DNA from: Limnohabitans sp. Rim8
GTDB taxonomy: Bacteria; Pseudomonadota; Gammaproteobacteria; Burkholderiales; Burkholderiaceae_C
Assembly: GCF_945901735.1 (NCBI RefSeq)
Contig: NZ_CAMDLM010000002.1
Span: 62,001 to 126,000 of the forward strand
Reading direction: 5' to 3'
DNA length: 64,000 bases
The translations under genes and the position numbers were made by a program. Under the pieces are notes generated by a model that had not been told where the DNA came from, ran no database searches, and saw only the letters and a list, made by a program, of their open reading frames with translations. Of the stretch, positions 30,510 to 39,574 are shown piece by piece; the first letter of the stretch is position 1, and each line of letters starts with the position of its first letter.

Positions 30510-32075
30510 ATGAGTAAAACGATTCCCATCATCCCAGCCTCTCAAGCCCCCGCGGGCATGAGCACCACCATCGAGGGTGATGGCATGGGTTGCCACTCTG
30601 GCGGTGAAAAAATGCTGGCAGCAGCCAAAGCCTCTGGAAAATCTGAAGTGCTGGCGCAATATGCCAAGGACTATCCGGTGGACCCCAAAGCGGGTCCGCA
30701 CGATCAGCCGCAAAGCATGTGTCCTGCCTTTGGGTCTTTGCGGGTAGGCCTTCGCATGCGCCGGACCGCCACCATTTTGTCGGGTTCTGCTTGCTGCGTG
30801 TATGGCCTGACATTCACTTCGCATTTCTACGGCGCACGGCGCAGTGTCGGCTACGTTCCCTTCAACTCAGAGTCCTTGGTGACGGGCAAGTTGTTTGAGG
30901 ACATTCGTGAGTCGGTGTACGACCAGGCCGATCCCGAGAAATACGACGCCATCGTGATCATCAATTTGTGTGTGCCCACAGCCAGTGGCGTGCCACTGCA
31001 GTTGCTGCCCAAAGAGATCAATGGCGTTCGCATCATTGGCATCGATGTGCCAGGCTTTGGGGTGCCCACGCACGCAGAAGCCAAAGATGTGTTGGCTGGC
31101 GCCATGTTGAAATATGCGCGCGAAGAAATCTTGGCAGGTCCCGTTCAAGCGCCGCGCACTGGCCGATCCGACAAGCCCACCATCACCATGGTTGGTGAAA
31201 TGTTTCCAGCCGATCCCATGATCATTGGGCGCATGCTGGAACCCATGGGCCTTGCTGCTGGCCCCGTGGTGCCCACACGCGAATGGCGCGAACTGTATGC
31301 GGCACTCGATTGCGCAGCGGTTGCAGCCATCCACCCTTTCTACACCGCCAGCATCCGCGAATTTGAAGCGGCAGGACGCCCCATTGTGGGCTCAGCCCCG
31401 GTGGGACATGACGGCACAGAGGCTTGGTTGCAAGCCATTGGCAATGCGGCCAATGTGCCTCAAGCCCAAATTGACATGGTGAAAAACACCATGTTGGGTG
31501 CCATCAAAGGCGCCCTGGCCAAGTCTCCCATCAAGGGTCGCATCACGCTCAGCGGCTATGAAGGCTCCGAGTTGTTGGTGGCGCGTTTGCTGGTGGAGAG
31601 CGGTGCCGATCTGCGCTATGTCGGTACAGCCTGTCCAAAAACGCCTTGGAGCGCAGCGGATTGCGACTGGCTGCAAGCGCGCGGTGTGCATGTGCAATAC
31701 CGTGCATCGCTTGAACAAGACTTGGCCGCTATACACGAGTGGAAGCCCGATTTGGCGATTGGCACCACACCGGTGGTGCAGGCGGCCAAAGAACTCAGCA
31801 TTCCAAGCCTGTATTTCACCAACCTCATTTCTGCTCGCCCCTTGATGGGTCCAGCGGGTGCGGGTTCTTTAGCGCAAGTGATCAATGGCGCCATTGCCAA
31901 CAAGTCGCGCTTTGATGAGATGAAGGCTTTCTTTGGCGACACCGGTACTGGCCATGCAGCTGGCGTTTGGGAGGCCTCTCATGGTGTGCCGCAAAACCGC
32001 CCTGAGTTTGAAGCCGAAACGCGCAGACAGCTTGAAAAGCTGGCTAAAAAACGCAAAGCGGAGGCCATGATCTGA
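30510..32075 (+). CDS. bchY: Chlorophyllide a reductase subunit Y
   Basis: A 521-residue NifD/K-like catalytic subunit that forms the heterotetramer with BchZ. Candidate cluster-ligand cysteines are seen in [25 protein letters not shown] and GSACCVYG. The stop codon overlaps the bchZ start by one base. A long open frame on the opposite strand is an antisense shadow. Confidence 0.96.
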   Translation: MSKTIPIIPASQAPAGMSTTIEGDGMGCHSGGEKMLAAAKASGKSEVLAQYAKDYPVDPKAGPHDQPQSMCPAFGSLRVGLRMRRTATILSGSACCVYGLTFTSHFYGARRSVGYVPFNSESLVTGKLFEDIRESVYDQADPEKYDAIVIINLCVPTASGVPLQLLPKEINGVRIIGIDVPGFGVPTHAEAKDVLAGAMLKYAREEILAGPVQAPRTGRSDKPTITMVGEMFPADPMIIGRMLEPMGLAAGPVVPTREWRELYAALDCAAVAAIHPFYTASIREFEAAGRPIVGSAPVGHDGTEAWLQAIGNAANVPQAQIDMVKNTMLGAIKGALAKSPIKGRITLSGYEGSELLVARLLVESGADLRYVGTACPKTPWSAADCDWLQARGVHVQYRASLEQDLAAIHEWKPDLAIGTTPVVQAAKELSIPSLYFTNLISARPLMGPAGAGSLAQVINGAIANKSRFDEMKAFFGDTGTGHAAGVWEASHGVPQNRPEFEAETRRQLEKLAKKRKAEAMI

Positions 32076-33541
32076 TGCTAGTTCTTGACCACGATCGCGC
32101 AGGCGGCTATTGGGGAGCGGTGTATGTGTTCACCGCCATCAAAGGCTTGCAAGTTGTCATTGACGGCCCCGTGGGCTGCGAGAACTTGCCTGTCACATCG
32201 GTACTGCATTACACCGATGCCCTGCCACCCCATGAGCTGCCGATTGTGGTGACGGGTTTGGCAGAAGAACAATTGGGTCGGGAAGGCACCGAAGGCGCCA
32301 TGCGCCGTGCGCACGCCACATTGAACCCCGATCTGCCCTCCGTGGTGGTCACGGGCTCGATTGCAGAAATGATCGGTGGCGGTGTCACGCCCGAGGGCAC
32401 CAATCTGCAACGCTTCTTGCCGCGCACCATCGACGAAGACCAATGGCAATGCGCCAACCGCGCCATGTACTGGCTGTGGCAGCAGTACGGCATCAAGCAT
32501 GTGCCCAAGCGTGAGCGCAAAGAGGGCGAACGCCCTCGGGTCAACATCATTGGGCCCAGCTACGGCACCTTCAACTGCCCCAGCGATTTGGCTGAAATTC
32601 GCCGGTTGGTGCAAGGCATTGGCGCAGACGTCAACATGGTTTTTCCATTGGGTTCGCACCTTGCAGATGTTTCGCGTTTGGTCGAAGCTGATGTGAACAT
32701 TTGCATGTACCGAGAATTCGGCCGCATGCTGTGCGAAGCCTTAGAGCGCCCTTATTTGCAAGCGCCAATTGGCTTGCACAGCACCACCAAATTTTTACGG
32801 TCCCTGGGTGAATTGCTTGGCCTGGATCCAGAGCCTTTCATCGAAAGAGAAAAGCACAGCACCATCAAACCCATTTGGGATTTGTGGCGGTCTGTGACTC
32901 AAGACTTTTTTGGCACTGCCAACTTTGGCGTGGTGGCCAACGAAACCTACACACGCGGCATTCGTCACTTCTTGGAAGACGAGATGGGTCTTCCTTGCAA
33001 CTTTGCCATCTCACGCATTGCGGGCGCCAAAACTGACAACGCCGAAGTGCGCAAACTGGTCGCCGAAAAAACACCACTTATCTTGTATGGCAGCTACAAC
33101 GAGCGCATTTATTTGGCCGAGTGTGGCGGCGGCGGGATGATGAAAACCAGTTTCATACCAGCCAGTTTTCCTTTGCCCATCATTCGTCGCCATACCGGGA
33201 CACCGTTCATGGGTTATGCCGGCGCGACTTACATCATCCAAGAGTTTTGCAACGGCCTCTTTGATGCGTTGTTTCACATCCTGCCTTTGGGCACAGAGAT
33301 GGACAAGATCGAAGGCACCTTGGGTCGCTCTGCGCCCAACACCACCGTGCCTTGGGAGCCAGAGGCGCAAGACAGGTTAGATGCTTTGCTGGAACAGCAA
33401 CCGGTGTTGGTTCGGATTTCAGCAGCCAAACGCATGCGCGATCAAGCGGAGCGAGATGCGCGGGAAACCGGCCGCTCTCATGTCGAAGCAGAAAGATTCA
33501 CAGAATTGTTCGGAAAAGCAAATGAAGGGGCACATGCATGA
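32075..33541 (+). CDS. bchZ: Chlorophyllide a reductase subunit Z
   Basis: A 488-residue partner of BchY, with the N-terminal [20 protein letters not shown], the Cys in [14 protein letters not shown] and the late segment [25 protein letters not shown]. It ends the bchCXYZ block and is followed after 147 bases by pufB. No pufQ gene lies in that gap. Confidence 0.96.
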   Translation: MLVLDHDRAGGYWGAVYVFTAIKGLQVVIDGPVGCENLPVTSVLHYTDALPPHELPIVVTGLAEEQLGREGTEGAMRRAHATLNPDLPSVVVTGSIAEMIGGGVTPEGTNLQRFLPRTIDEDQWQCANRAMYWLWQQYGIKHVPKRERKEGERPRVNIIGPSYGTFNCPSDLAEIRRLVQGIGADVNMVFPLGSHLADVSRLVEADVNICMYREFGRMLCEALERPYLQAPIGLHSTTKFLRSLGELLGLDPEPFIEREKHSTIKPIWDLWRSVTQDFFGTANFGVVANETYTRGIRHFLEDEMGLPCNFAISRIAGAKTDNAEVRKLVAEKTPLILYGSYNERIYLAECGGGGMMKTSFIPASFPLPIIRRHTGTPFMGYAGATYIIQEFCNGLFDALFHILPLGTEMDKIEGTLGRSAPNTTVPWEPEAQDRLDALLEQQPVLVRISAAKRMRDQAERDARETGRSHVEAERFTELFGKANEGAHA

Positions 33542-33630
33542 AAGATGCGCACCTGAATTCGCCAATCCGACCAATCCTTCGGCCTGGCCGAGGGTCCACC
33601 TGTTGCGGTGTCAAAGCCACAACAGTTCAT

Positions 33631-33652
33631 CCTGAATTCGCAAGGGTTCAGG
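33631..33652 (+). other. Small hairpin in the pufB leader
   Basis: CCTGAA (33631-33636) can pair with TTCAGG (33647-33652), about 37 bases before the pufB start. In the 147-base bchZ-pufB gap I see no further gene. A role in stabilising the 5' end of puf mRNA is only a guess. Confidence 0.35.
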
Positions 33653-33688
33653 CAGTTGCCGCAAGGCATTTTGAAAGAGGCACAAACT

Positions 33689-33832
33689 ATGACTGATGCA
33701 GCTAACCCAACAGGGCTGACAGACCAAGAAGCCCAAGAGTTCCACACGTACTTCACACAGGGTTACCTGTTGTGGGCCGCTGGAGCGTTCTTCGCCCACA
33801 GCTTGGTGTGGATCTGGCGTCCCTGGTTCTAA
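33689..33832 (+). CDS. pufB: Light-harvesting 1 beta polypeptide
   Basis: A 47-residue antenna protein of the LH1 ring. It has the acidic N-terminus LTDQEAQEFHTYF, a single membrane helix and the BChl-ligand His in FFAHSLVWIWRPWF, with the second conserved His 18 residues before it. Length is normal. Its stop codon lies in a hairpin (33824-33840). It is too short for most gene callers but unmistakable. Confidence 0.95.
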   Translation: MTDAANPTGLTDQEAQEFHTYFTQGYLLWAAGAFFAHSLVWIWRPWF

Positions 33833-33840
33833 AAGAACCA
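33824..33840 (+). other. Hairpin spanning the pufB stop codon
   Basis: TGGTTCT-AAA-AGAACCA is a perfect 7-bp stem with a 3-base loop; the stop TAA (33830-33832) begins at the top of the stem. There is no T run, so it is not a classic terminator; it may protect or separate the pufB message. Confidence 0.6.
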
Positions 33841-33856
33841 TAACAAGGAGGTATGT

Positions 33857-34081
33857 ATGACGAACCCCAACGCTGTCAAAACAAACAATGACCCAATAGA
33901 CCATTACGAAGGTTATTGGATGATTTTTGTTTTGCTTTTCACGATGTTCACTGTGATCGCTTTAGTCGGCCAAATGTTCTTTATTAATTGGCGCATTTGG
34001 CTTCCTGGCGCGGAAAAATCCATGACCATGTATGAAGGCGTGAGTGCTTCCGTGCATACCGTCATTTCTCAAATAATCTGA
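33857..34081 (+). CDS. LH1-beta-like small membrane protein without His ligand, between pufB and pufA (orf74)
   Basis: A 74-residue protein with a strong AAGGAGG site 5 bases before its ATG. It has a polar N-terminus (about 20 residues, DPIDHYEGYW), one membrane helix (MIFVLLFTMFTVIALVGQMF) and a 30-residue C-terminal tail. Aligning its NWRIWLPG with the beta-type WRPW signature puts Gln at the exact position of the BChl-ligating His (six residues before the Trp), and Trp at the place of the second His. It is thus beta-like but lacks both His ligands. It is neither PufX nor PufQ by position or sequence that I can recognise. Possible roles: a ring-gap or RC-contact subunit, an assembly factor, or an antenna with a Gln-liganded pigment. 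The gene is AT-richer than its neighbours. Confidence 0.85.
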   Translation: MTNPNAVKTNNDPIDHYEGYWMIFVLLFTMFTVIALVGQMFFINWRIWLPGAEKSMTMYEGVSASVHTVISQII

Positions 34082-34096
34082 AAAAAGGAAATTATT

Positions 34097-34291
34097 ATGT
34101 GGCGCATTTGGCGAATGATAGATCCCCGAGTCGCGGTTGTCTGTGTAGGACTCCTGATCGCTTTTGTATCAACAACGATTCATCTGATTCAAATCAGTGG
34201 CGATCGTTACAGCATCAACAGCTGGCATCCCGATACGGCCAAGATGGCGGCGAAAGCTCAGCCTCAGAACGCGGCTTTGCCGCAAAAGTAA
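34097..34291 (+). CDS. pufA: Light-harvesting 1 alpha polypeptide
   Basis: A 64-residue antenna protein with the typical start MWRIWRMIDPRVAVV, one membrane helix and the BChl-ligand His29 in STTIHLIQISGDRYSINSW. The C-terminal tail (DTAKMAAKAQPQNAALPQK) is rather long and Ala/Gln-rich. An AAAAAAGGAAA site precedes the ATG, 15 bases after orf74. It is followed by a stable hairpin before pufL. Confidence 0.94.
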   Translation: MWRIWRMIDPRVAVVCVGLLIAFVSTTIHLIQISGDRYSINSWHPDTAKMAAKAQPQNAALPQK

Positions 34292-34311
34292 GGACCCTTG
34301 GTCTTTATTCA

Positions 34312-34350
34312 GACAGACGTACATCGCTCACATTGAACGGTACGTCTGTC
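34312..34350 (+). other. pufA-pufL intercistronic stem-loop
   Basis: A perfect 11-bp stem GACAGACGTAC / GTACGTCTGTC with a 17-base loop lies 20 bases after pufA, followed by CTTTTGTT. In purple bacteria hairpins at this place stabilise the LH1 message over the reaction-centre message and raise the LH1:RC ratio. Confidence 0.82.
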
Positions 34351-34414
34351 CTTTTGTTAAAAAATTGAAGCCTACAAGACCTCACAAACAGTCACCCGGT
34401 CGGAGGATGCAACC

Positions 34415-35242
34415 ATGTCCATGTTAAGTTTTGAACGCAAATACCGTGTGCGCGGCGGTACCCTTTTTGGGGGCGACCTGTTTGATTTCTGGGTCGGTCC
34501 TTTTTATGTTGGATTCTTTGGAATCACAACCTTGTTTTTTGTCCTTTCGGGCACCGCGTTGATTTTGTTTGGCGCGGCCATGGGGCCCACCTGGAACGTT
34601 TGGCAAATCAACATCGCACCACCAGACCTTTCCTATGGGTTGCGATTCGCACCCATGATGGAAGGGGGCTTGTGGCAACTCATCACGGTGTGTGCCCTGG
34701 GCTCATTTGTCTCTTGGGCGTTGCGCGAAGTTGAGATTTGCCGCAAATTGGGCATGGGCTTGCATGTGCCTGTGGCCTTTTCCATGGCCATCTTGGCGTA
34801 TTTCAGTTTGCAAGTGGTGCGTCCCGTGTTGATGGGGGCCTGGGGACATGCTTTCCCTTACGGCATTTACAGCCACTTGGATTGGGTCAGCAACACCGCG
34901 TACCAATACCTGCATTTTCACTACAACCCATGGCACATGATTGCCGTGACTTTTTTCTTTGCAACGGTGCTTGCGCTGTCCATGCACGGTGGCTTGGTGC
35001 TCTCAGCCACCAACCCTGGAAAAGGCCAGACCGTGAAGTCGCCAGAACATGAAGACACGTTCTTTCGAGACCTGATCGGCTACTCGGTGGGCACCCTCGG
35101 CATTCACCGTTTGGGCTTGTTTTTGGCGCTCGCAGGTGTTTGGTTTGGCATCGTCTGCATTGTGGTCAGCGGCCCATTTTGGACCGGAGCTTGGCCTGAG
35201 TGGTGGAGCTGGTGGCTGAACATGCCCATCTGGCGCACTTGA
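34415..35242 (+). CDS. pufL: Photosynthetic reaction centre L subunit
   Basis: A 275-residue, five-helix membrane protein that binds BChl, bacteriopheophytin and quinones. The start [29 protein letters not shown], the segment [34 protein letters not shown] with the special-pair and iron-ligand His residues, and the normal length identify it. A CGGAGGA site lies 8 bases before the ATG. Confidence 0.97.
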   Translation: MSMLSFERKYRVRGGTLFGGDLFDFWVGPFYVGFFGITTLFFVLSGTALILFGAAMGPTWNVWQINIAPPDLSYGLRFAPMMEGGLWQLITVCALGSFVSWALREVEICRKLGMGLHVPVAFSMAILAYFSLQVVRPVLMGAWGHAFPYGIYSHLDWVSNTAYQYLHFHYNPWHMIAVTFFFATVLALSMHGGLVLSATNPGKGQTVKSPEHEDTFFRDLIGYSVGTLGIHRLGLFLALAGVWFGIVCIVVSGPFWTGAWPEWWSWWLNMPIWRT

Positions 35243-35263
35243 TTAAAAAGAGAGGAAATTGAA

Positions 35264-36238
35264 ATGGCTCAGTATCAGAATCTTTTCACCTCAGTGCAGC
35301 CGGTAGGGCCCTTGCACGATGGCGTTGAATTGCCCCGCGGAGACGCCAAGCGATTGGGCAAACCGTTTTTGGTGCACCTGTTAGGTCGCATTGGCAATGC
35401 TCAGATCGGCCCTGTCTATTTGGGAACGCTTGGACTGGCGTCCTTGATTTTCGGCATCGCCGCTTTCAACATCATTGGTTTCAACATGTTGGCCTCTGTG
35501 GACTGGAACCCTATTCAGTTCATCCGACAATTATTTTGGCTTGCATTAGAACCACCAGCGCCTGCTTACGGTCTGAGTTTTCCGCCCCTGCAACAAGGGG
35601 GTTGGTGGCTCATTACGGGCTTCATGTTGACCATTTCCATCCTGCTGTGGTGGGCGCGCACGTACCGTCGTGCCCGTCAACTGGGTCTGGGAACACATGT
35701 GGCTTGGGCTTATGCGGCAGCCATTTGGTTGTTTTTGGTGTGTGGTTTCTTCCGCCCTGTGATGATGGGCAGTTGGTCCGAGGCGGTGCCATTTGGCATC
35801 TTCCCTCACCTGGACTGGGTGTCTGCCTTGTCGCTGCGTCATGGCAATTTGTTTTATAACCCATTCCACGCGCTGTCGATCGTTTTCTTGTATGGATCGA
35901 CGCTGCTGTTTGCCATGCACGGCGCCACCATTTTGGCGGTGACGCGTTATGGTGGAGAACGCGAGATCGAACAAATTGTGGACCGCGGAACTGCTTCTGA
36001 GCGTGCCGGCTTGTTCTGGCGCTGGACCATGGGCTTCAATGCCACGATGGAGTCCATCCACCGCTGGGCCTGGTGGTTTGCCGTGCTGTGTCCTTTGGTC
36101 GGCGGCGTGGGTATCTTGTTGACTGGCCCCGTGGTGGACAACTGGTACCTGTGGTCCGTCAAACACCATGTTGTGCCCGCGTATCCCTTGGTCAGCCCAG
36201 TCGTCCTCGATCCTGCATTGATGGGAGTGAAGCCATGA
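35264..36238 (+). CDS. pufM: Photosynthetic reaction centre M subunit
   Basis: A 324-residue partner of PufL: start [13 protein letters not shown], five membrane helices, and [32 protein letters not shown] with the special-pair and Fe/quinone His residues. The C-terminus has the length found in species with a bound tetraheme cytochrome. Its stop overlaps the pufC start (ATGA, 36235-36238). Confidence 0.97.
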   Translation: MAQYQNLFTSVQPVGPLHDGVELPRGDAKRLGKPFLVHLLGRIGNAQIGPVYLGTLGLASLIFGIAAFNIIGFNMLASVDWNPIQFIRQLFWLALEPPAPAYGLSFPPLQQGGWWLITGFMLTISILLWWARTYRRARQLGLGTHVAWAYAAAIWLFLVCGFFRPVMMGSWSEAVPFGIFPHLDWVSALSLRHGNLFYNPFHALSIVFLYGSTLLFAMHGATILAVTRYGGEREIEQIVDRGTASERAGLFWRWTMGFNATMESIHRWAWWFAVLCPLVGGVGILLTGPVVDNWYLWSVKHHVVPAYPLVSPVVLDPALMGVKP

Positions 36239-37254
36239 AATTTTTGTCTAAATTAGCGCTTTGCTTAAGTGCCGCTGTGCTGCTGTCGGGCTGTGAACGG
36301 CCGCCGATTGAAACGGTCCAAACAGGCTACCGTGGAACGGGCATGGAGCAAATCTACAACCCCAGAACCTTGGCCAAGGAAGCCGCTTTGAACCAAGCGC
36401 CTGTTGCGGCTGAGGCCGCTTCGGCGGAGGGTCCCAAAGCCAGTGAGGTCTATCAGAACGTCAAGGTTCTGGGAGATTTGAGTGTGGGTCAATTCAACCG
36501 TCAAATGGCGGCCATCACGCAATGGGTCGCACCCGATCAGGGTTGCGCCTACTGTCATAACGTTCAAAACTTTGCAGATGACAGCATGTACACCAAGGTG
36601 GTGGCCAGGCGAATGATTGAAATGACCCAAAAAGTCAATCAGGACTGGAAGACCCACGTGGCCGATACGGGTGTGACGTGTTACACCTGCCACCGTGGCA
36701 ACAACGTACCCACCCAAGTTTGGAATGCGCCCAAAGACCGCAAGTATGCGAACAGCTTGTTGGGCGATTTGGCAGGCCAAAACATTGCGACCAAAGCAGC
36801 TGGGCTGTCGTCACTGCCGTTTGATCCCTTCACGCCTTACCTCAAAGACGCTGCGCCTATCCGGGTCAATGGCAATGAAGCCATGGCAGGTGTGGGCTCC
36901 AACGCCAACCGCGCATCGACCAAGCAAGCGGAGTACACCTACTCCTTGATGGTGCACATGTCCGAGTCCTTGGGTGTGAACTGCACTTACTGCCACAACA
37001 CACGCAACTTCCAATCTTGGGAGGAATCCAGGCCGCAACGGGTGACTTCTTGGTACGGCATTCGGATGGCGCGTGAATTGAACAATGAGTACATCACGCC
37101 CCTCACAGATGTCTTCCCAGCGCACCGCTTAGGCCCCAAGGGCGATATTGCCAAAGTCAACTGCACCACTTGCCACCAAGGCGCTTTCAAGCCGCTTTAC
37201 GGTGCCCAGATGGCCAAAGACTACCCTGAGCTCCAAGTTTTAGCCAAGCCTTAA
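36235..37254 (+). CDS. pufC: Reaction-centre tetraheme cytochrome c subunit
   Basis: A 339-residue lipoprotein cytochrome that re-reduces the special pair from the periplasm. It has a signal peptide ending in the lipobox LLSGC and four heme motifs: CAYCH, CYTCH, CTYCH and CTTCH. Met ligands are plausible in the helices before each heme. It is translationally coupled to pufM and followed by a terminator. Confidence 0.97.
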   Translation: MKFLSKLALCLSAAVLLSGCERPPIETVQTGYRGTGMEQIYNPRTLAKEAALNQAPVAAEAASAEGPKASEVYQNVKVLGDLSVGQFNRQMAAITQWVAPDQGCAYCHNVQNFADDSMYTKVVARRMIEMTQKVNQDWKTHVADTGVTCYTCHRGNNVPTQVWNAPKDRKYANSLLGDLAGQNIATKAAGLSSLPFDPFTPYLKDAAPIRVNGNEAMAGVGSNANRASTKQAEYTYSLMVHMSESLGVNCTYCHNTRNFQSWEESRPQRVTSWYGIRMARELNNEYITPLTDVFPAHRLGPKGDIAKVNCTTCHQGAFKPLYGAQMAKDYPELQVLAKP

Positions 37255-37268
37255 ACTCTGGATTTCAC

Positions 37269-37302
37269 AAGGCCTGCACCTGTTGTGGTGCAGGCCTTTT
37301 TT
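37269..37302 (+). terminator. Terminator after pufC
   Basis: A 12-bp stem AAGGCCTGCACC / GGTGCAGGCCTT with a 6-base loop and six T follows the pufC stop by 14 bases. crtA begins only 16 bases later, so crtADC need read-through or a promoter not seen here. Confidence 0.9.
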
Positions 37303-37317
37303 ACGGAAATTGGGCAC

Positions 37318-38028
37318 ATGCATTTGGGACTAACAGAACCTGTCAATGGCCAAGTGGTCGTTGTCTTGCTGGCTGACATCGTTCAGTCTTCAAGGTGGTG
37401 GGGTTGGTTGCGCATAGTCCAGGGTTCCGCCGCTTTGCGCAGCGTCCCAGGCTTGCTGTTTGCCAAACTGCTGGGCAGTGGCCACGAAGGCGGCTTTGGT
37501 TTGAAGCCCAGTGCTTCGCGACAAGGCTTGTTTGCCTTGTTTGAATCCGCACAAACAGCCGATGATTTCGTGGCGCATGCCCAATGGGTTCAAAATTACC
37601 AGCAAAGATCAGCCGATTTTTGCTGCGCCAAACTCCAAACATGGTCGTGTCGCGGCACTTGGGATGGCTTTTCGCTGGGTGAAGTTGCATCGGAACCGAT
37701 CCATGGGCCGGTGGCGGCCCTCACACGTGCTTCGATCAAGCTTGGCAAAGCTCCAGCTTTTTGGCGACATGCGCCCCCTTCTGAGCGTGCCTTGGAGGGG
37801 GTCCAAGGCTGTCAATTGGCCGTCGGCCTTGGCGAGGCGCCTTTGCTCCGGCAAGCGACTTTCACCATCTGGGACAGCGTGGCCGACATGAACGCCTATG
37901 CGCGCTCAGGCGCCCATTTGCAAGCCATTCAGGCGGCCGCACAACATGGTTATTTTGCCGAATCCATGTTTGCCCGGTTTATGCCTTTGCAGGTGAAGGG
38001 CCAGTGGCAAGGCAAGTCTTATGCTTAA
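37318..38028 (+). CDS. crtA: Spheroidene monooxygenase
   Basis: A 236-residue CrtA-type oxygenase that adds the 2-keto group to spheroidene (and related carotenoids) under oxygen. Typical parts are VVVLLADIVQSSRWWGWLRIVQG, GSGHEGGFGLKPSASRQGLFALF and the late FTIWDSVADMNAYARSGAHLQAIQAA. Start at ATG 37318, right after the pufC terminator; its ribosome-binding site is poor. It overlaps crtD by 8 bases. Confidence 0.88.
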   Translation: MHLGLTEPVNGQVVVVLLADIVQSSRWWGWLRIVQGSAALRSVPGLLFAKLLGSGHEGGFGLKPSASRQGLFALFESAQTADDFVAHAQWVQNYQQRSADFCCAKLQTWSCRGTWDGFSLGEVASEPIHGPVAALTRASIKLGKAPAFWRHAPPSERALEGVQGCQLAVGLGEAPLLRQATFTIWDSVADMNAYARSGAHLQAIQAAAQHGYFAESMFARFMPLQVKGQWQGKSYA

Positions 38029-39574
38029 AACCGTTCAAACCCCGCGTGTGGTGGTGGTGGGCGCCGGTATTGGGGGGCTGGTGAGTGCACTGGTTTTAGC
38101 CCACCACGGGCTGGATGTCACTTTGCTGGAAAGTGCCAGCACCCCCGGCGGGAAAATTCGTCAAGTGCAGGTCGACGGTGTCGGCGTTGATTCCGGCCCC
38201 ACGGTGTTCACCATGCGTTGGGTGTTAGACCAAATGCTGCAAGAGTTGGGCACTTCACTGGAAGATATTTTGCAACTCGAGCCCATTGGTGTTTTGGCGC
38301 GCCATGCTTGGGATGGCAGCTCGCCCACACTCGATCTGTATGCCGACACGTCCCGCACGGCCGATGCCATCGCCCGGTTCAGCAGCCCCCAAGAGGCGAA
38401 ACGCTTTTTGGGCTTTTGCGAACAAGCTCGAAATTTGTACAACACCCTGGAAAAACCCTACATCCGAAGTGAACGCCCCGATCTGCTCAGCATGGTGGGC
38501 GATTTGGGTTTGAAGGGCATGGCCACACTGACGGGCTTGGGCCCATTTGCCAGTTTGTGGCGCAGCTTGGGGCGGCACTTTCACGACCCGCGTTTGCAGC
38601 AGCTGTTTGGCCGCTACGCCACTTATTGTGGTTCTTCACCCTGGTCCGCACCCGCTACTTTGATGCTGGTGGCGCAAGTGGAGCTCGACGGCGTTTGGTC
38701 GGTCTCAGGCGGCATGCACCGGGTAGCGCAGGCGCTGGCTCAATTGGCTGAAAACCGGGGTGTGAAGCTGCGCTACAACAGCCACTGCGAGCGCATTGAG
38801 ACGGACAGCGGCCGAGTGACTGGCGTGCAGCTGGCATCGGGTGAGCGGTTACCCGCCGATCAGGTGGTTTTCAATGGCGATGTTGCGGCGCTGTCCCAGG
38901 GTCTATTGGGTCAAGACTTGCGTGAGCGCTTTGCACCTGTGTCGCCAGCGCAGCGTTCTTTGTCGGCTTTCACCTTGTCCATGCATGCACAGACCCAAGG
39001 TTTCGACCTGGTGCGGCACAACGTGTTTTTCAATCAAGACTACCGCCGTGAATTTGACGATATTTTCAACAAACGCCATTTGCCCACGCAGGGAACAGTC
39101 TATGTCTGTGCACAAGACCGCAGTGACCAAGGTCTGGCCCAACCAGGCTTGGAAAGGCTGTTGTGCTTGGTCAATGCGCCAGCGGATGGTGATGCGCGCA
39201 CATTCAATTCTTCGGAGGTTCAAGCATGCGAATCGAACAGTTTGGCGCTGATGCGCCGCTGTGGCTTGGAAATAACAGCCTCGCCCCAGCAGGTGGTGCG
39301 CACCTTGCCACAGGACTTTGCCCGCCTGTTTCCAGGCAGTGGGGGCGCGCTTTATGGCCAAGCGACACACGGTTGGATGTCGGCCTTCTCGCGCCCCAGT
39401 GCGCGCAGCAAAATACCGGGCTTGTATACAGCGGGGGGCAGCGTGCACCCGGGGCCGGGCGTACCCATGGCGGCCATGTCGGGGCGTTTGGCGGCCGCGA
39501 CGCTGATGGCGGACCTCGGTTTGACCAAACCGTCGCGCCGGGTGGTTATCTCTGGTGGTACGTCGATGCGCTGA
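38021..39574 (+). CDS. crtD: 1-hydroxycarotenoid 3,4-desaturase (methoxyneurosporene dehydrogenase)
   Basis: A 517-residue FAD oxidoreductase of the phytoene desaturase family. The dinucleotide motif is VVVVGAGIGGLVSALVL and the C-terminal FAD motif is GLYTAGGSVHPGPGVPMAAMSGRLAAATLM. It is assigned as crtD rather than crtI by its neighbours crtA/crtC and by the closer CrtI match of the gene at 43113. Its last 349 bases overlap the long form of crtC in another frame. Confidence 0.9.
   Translation: MLKTVQTPRVVVVGAGIGGLVSALVLAHHGLDVTLLESASTPGGKIRQVQVDGVGVDSGPTVFTMRWVLDQMLQELGTSLEDILQLEPIGVLARHAWDGSSPTLDLYADTSRTADAIARFSSPQEAKRFLGFCEQARNLYNTLEKPYIRSERPDLLSMVGDLGLKGMATLTGLGPFASLWRSLGRHFHDPRLQQLFGRYATYCGSSPWSAPATLMLVAQVELDGVWSVSGGMHRVAQALAQLAENRGVKLRYNSHCERIETDSGRVTGVQLASGERLPADQVVFNGDVAALSQGLLGQDLRERFAPVSPAQRSLSAFTLSMHAQTQGFDLVRHNVFFNQDYRREFDDIFNKRHLPTQGTVYVCAQDRSDQGLAQPGLERLLCLVNAPADGDARTFNSSEVQACESNSLALMRRCGLEITASPQQVVRTLPQDFARLFPGSGGALYGQATHGWMSAFSRPSARSKIPGLYTAGGSVHPGPGVPMAAMSGRLAAATLMADLGLTKPSRRVVISGGTSMR

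Noticed and set aside
33542-33688. Possible pufQ gene between bchZ and pufB
   Set aside because: 147 bases hold no frame with the membrane helix and length of PufQ; only a small hairpin is visible.
33857-34081. orf74 as PufX
   Set aside because: PufX lies after pufM and has no WRxW signature; orf74 is beta-like and lies between pufB and pufA.
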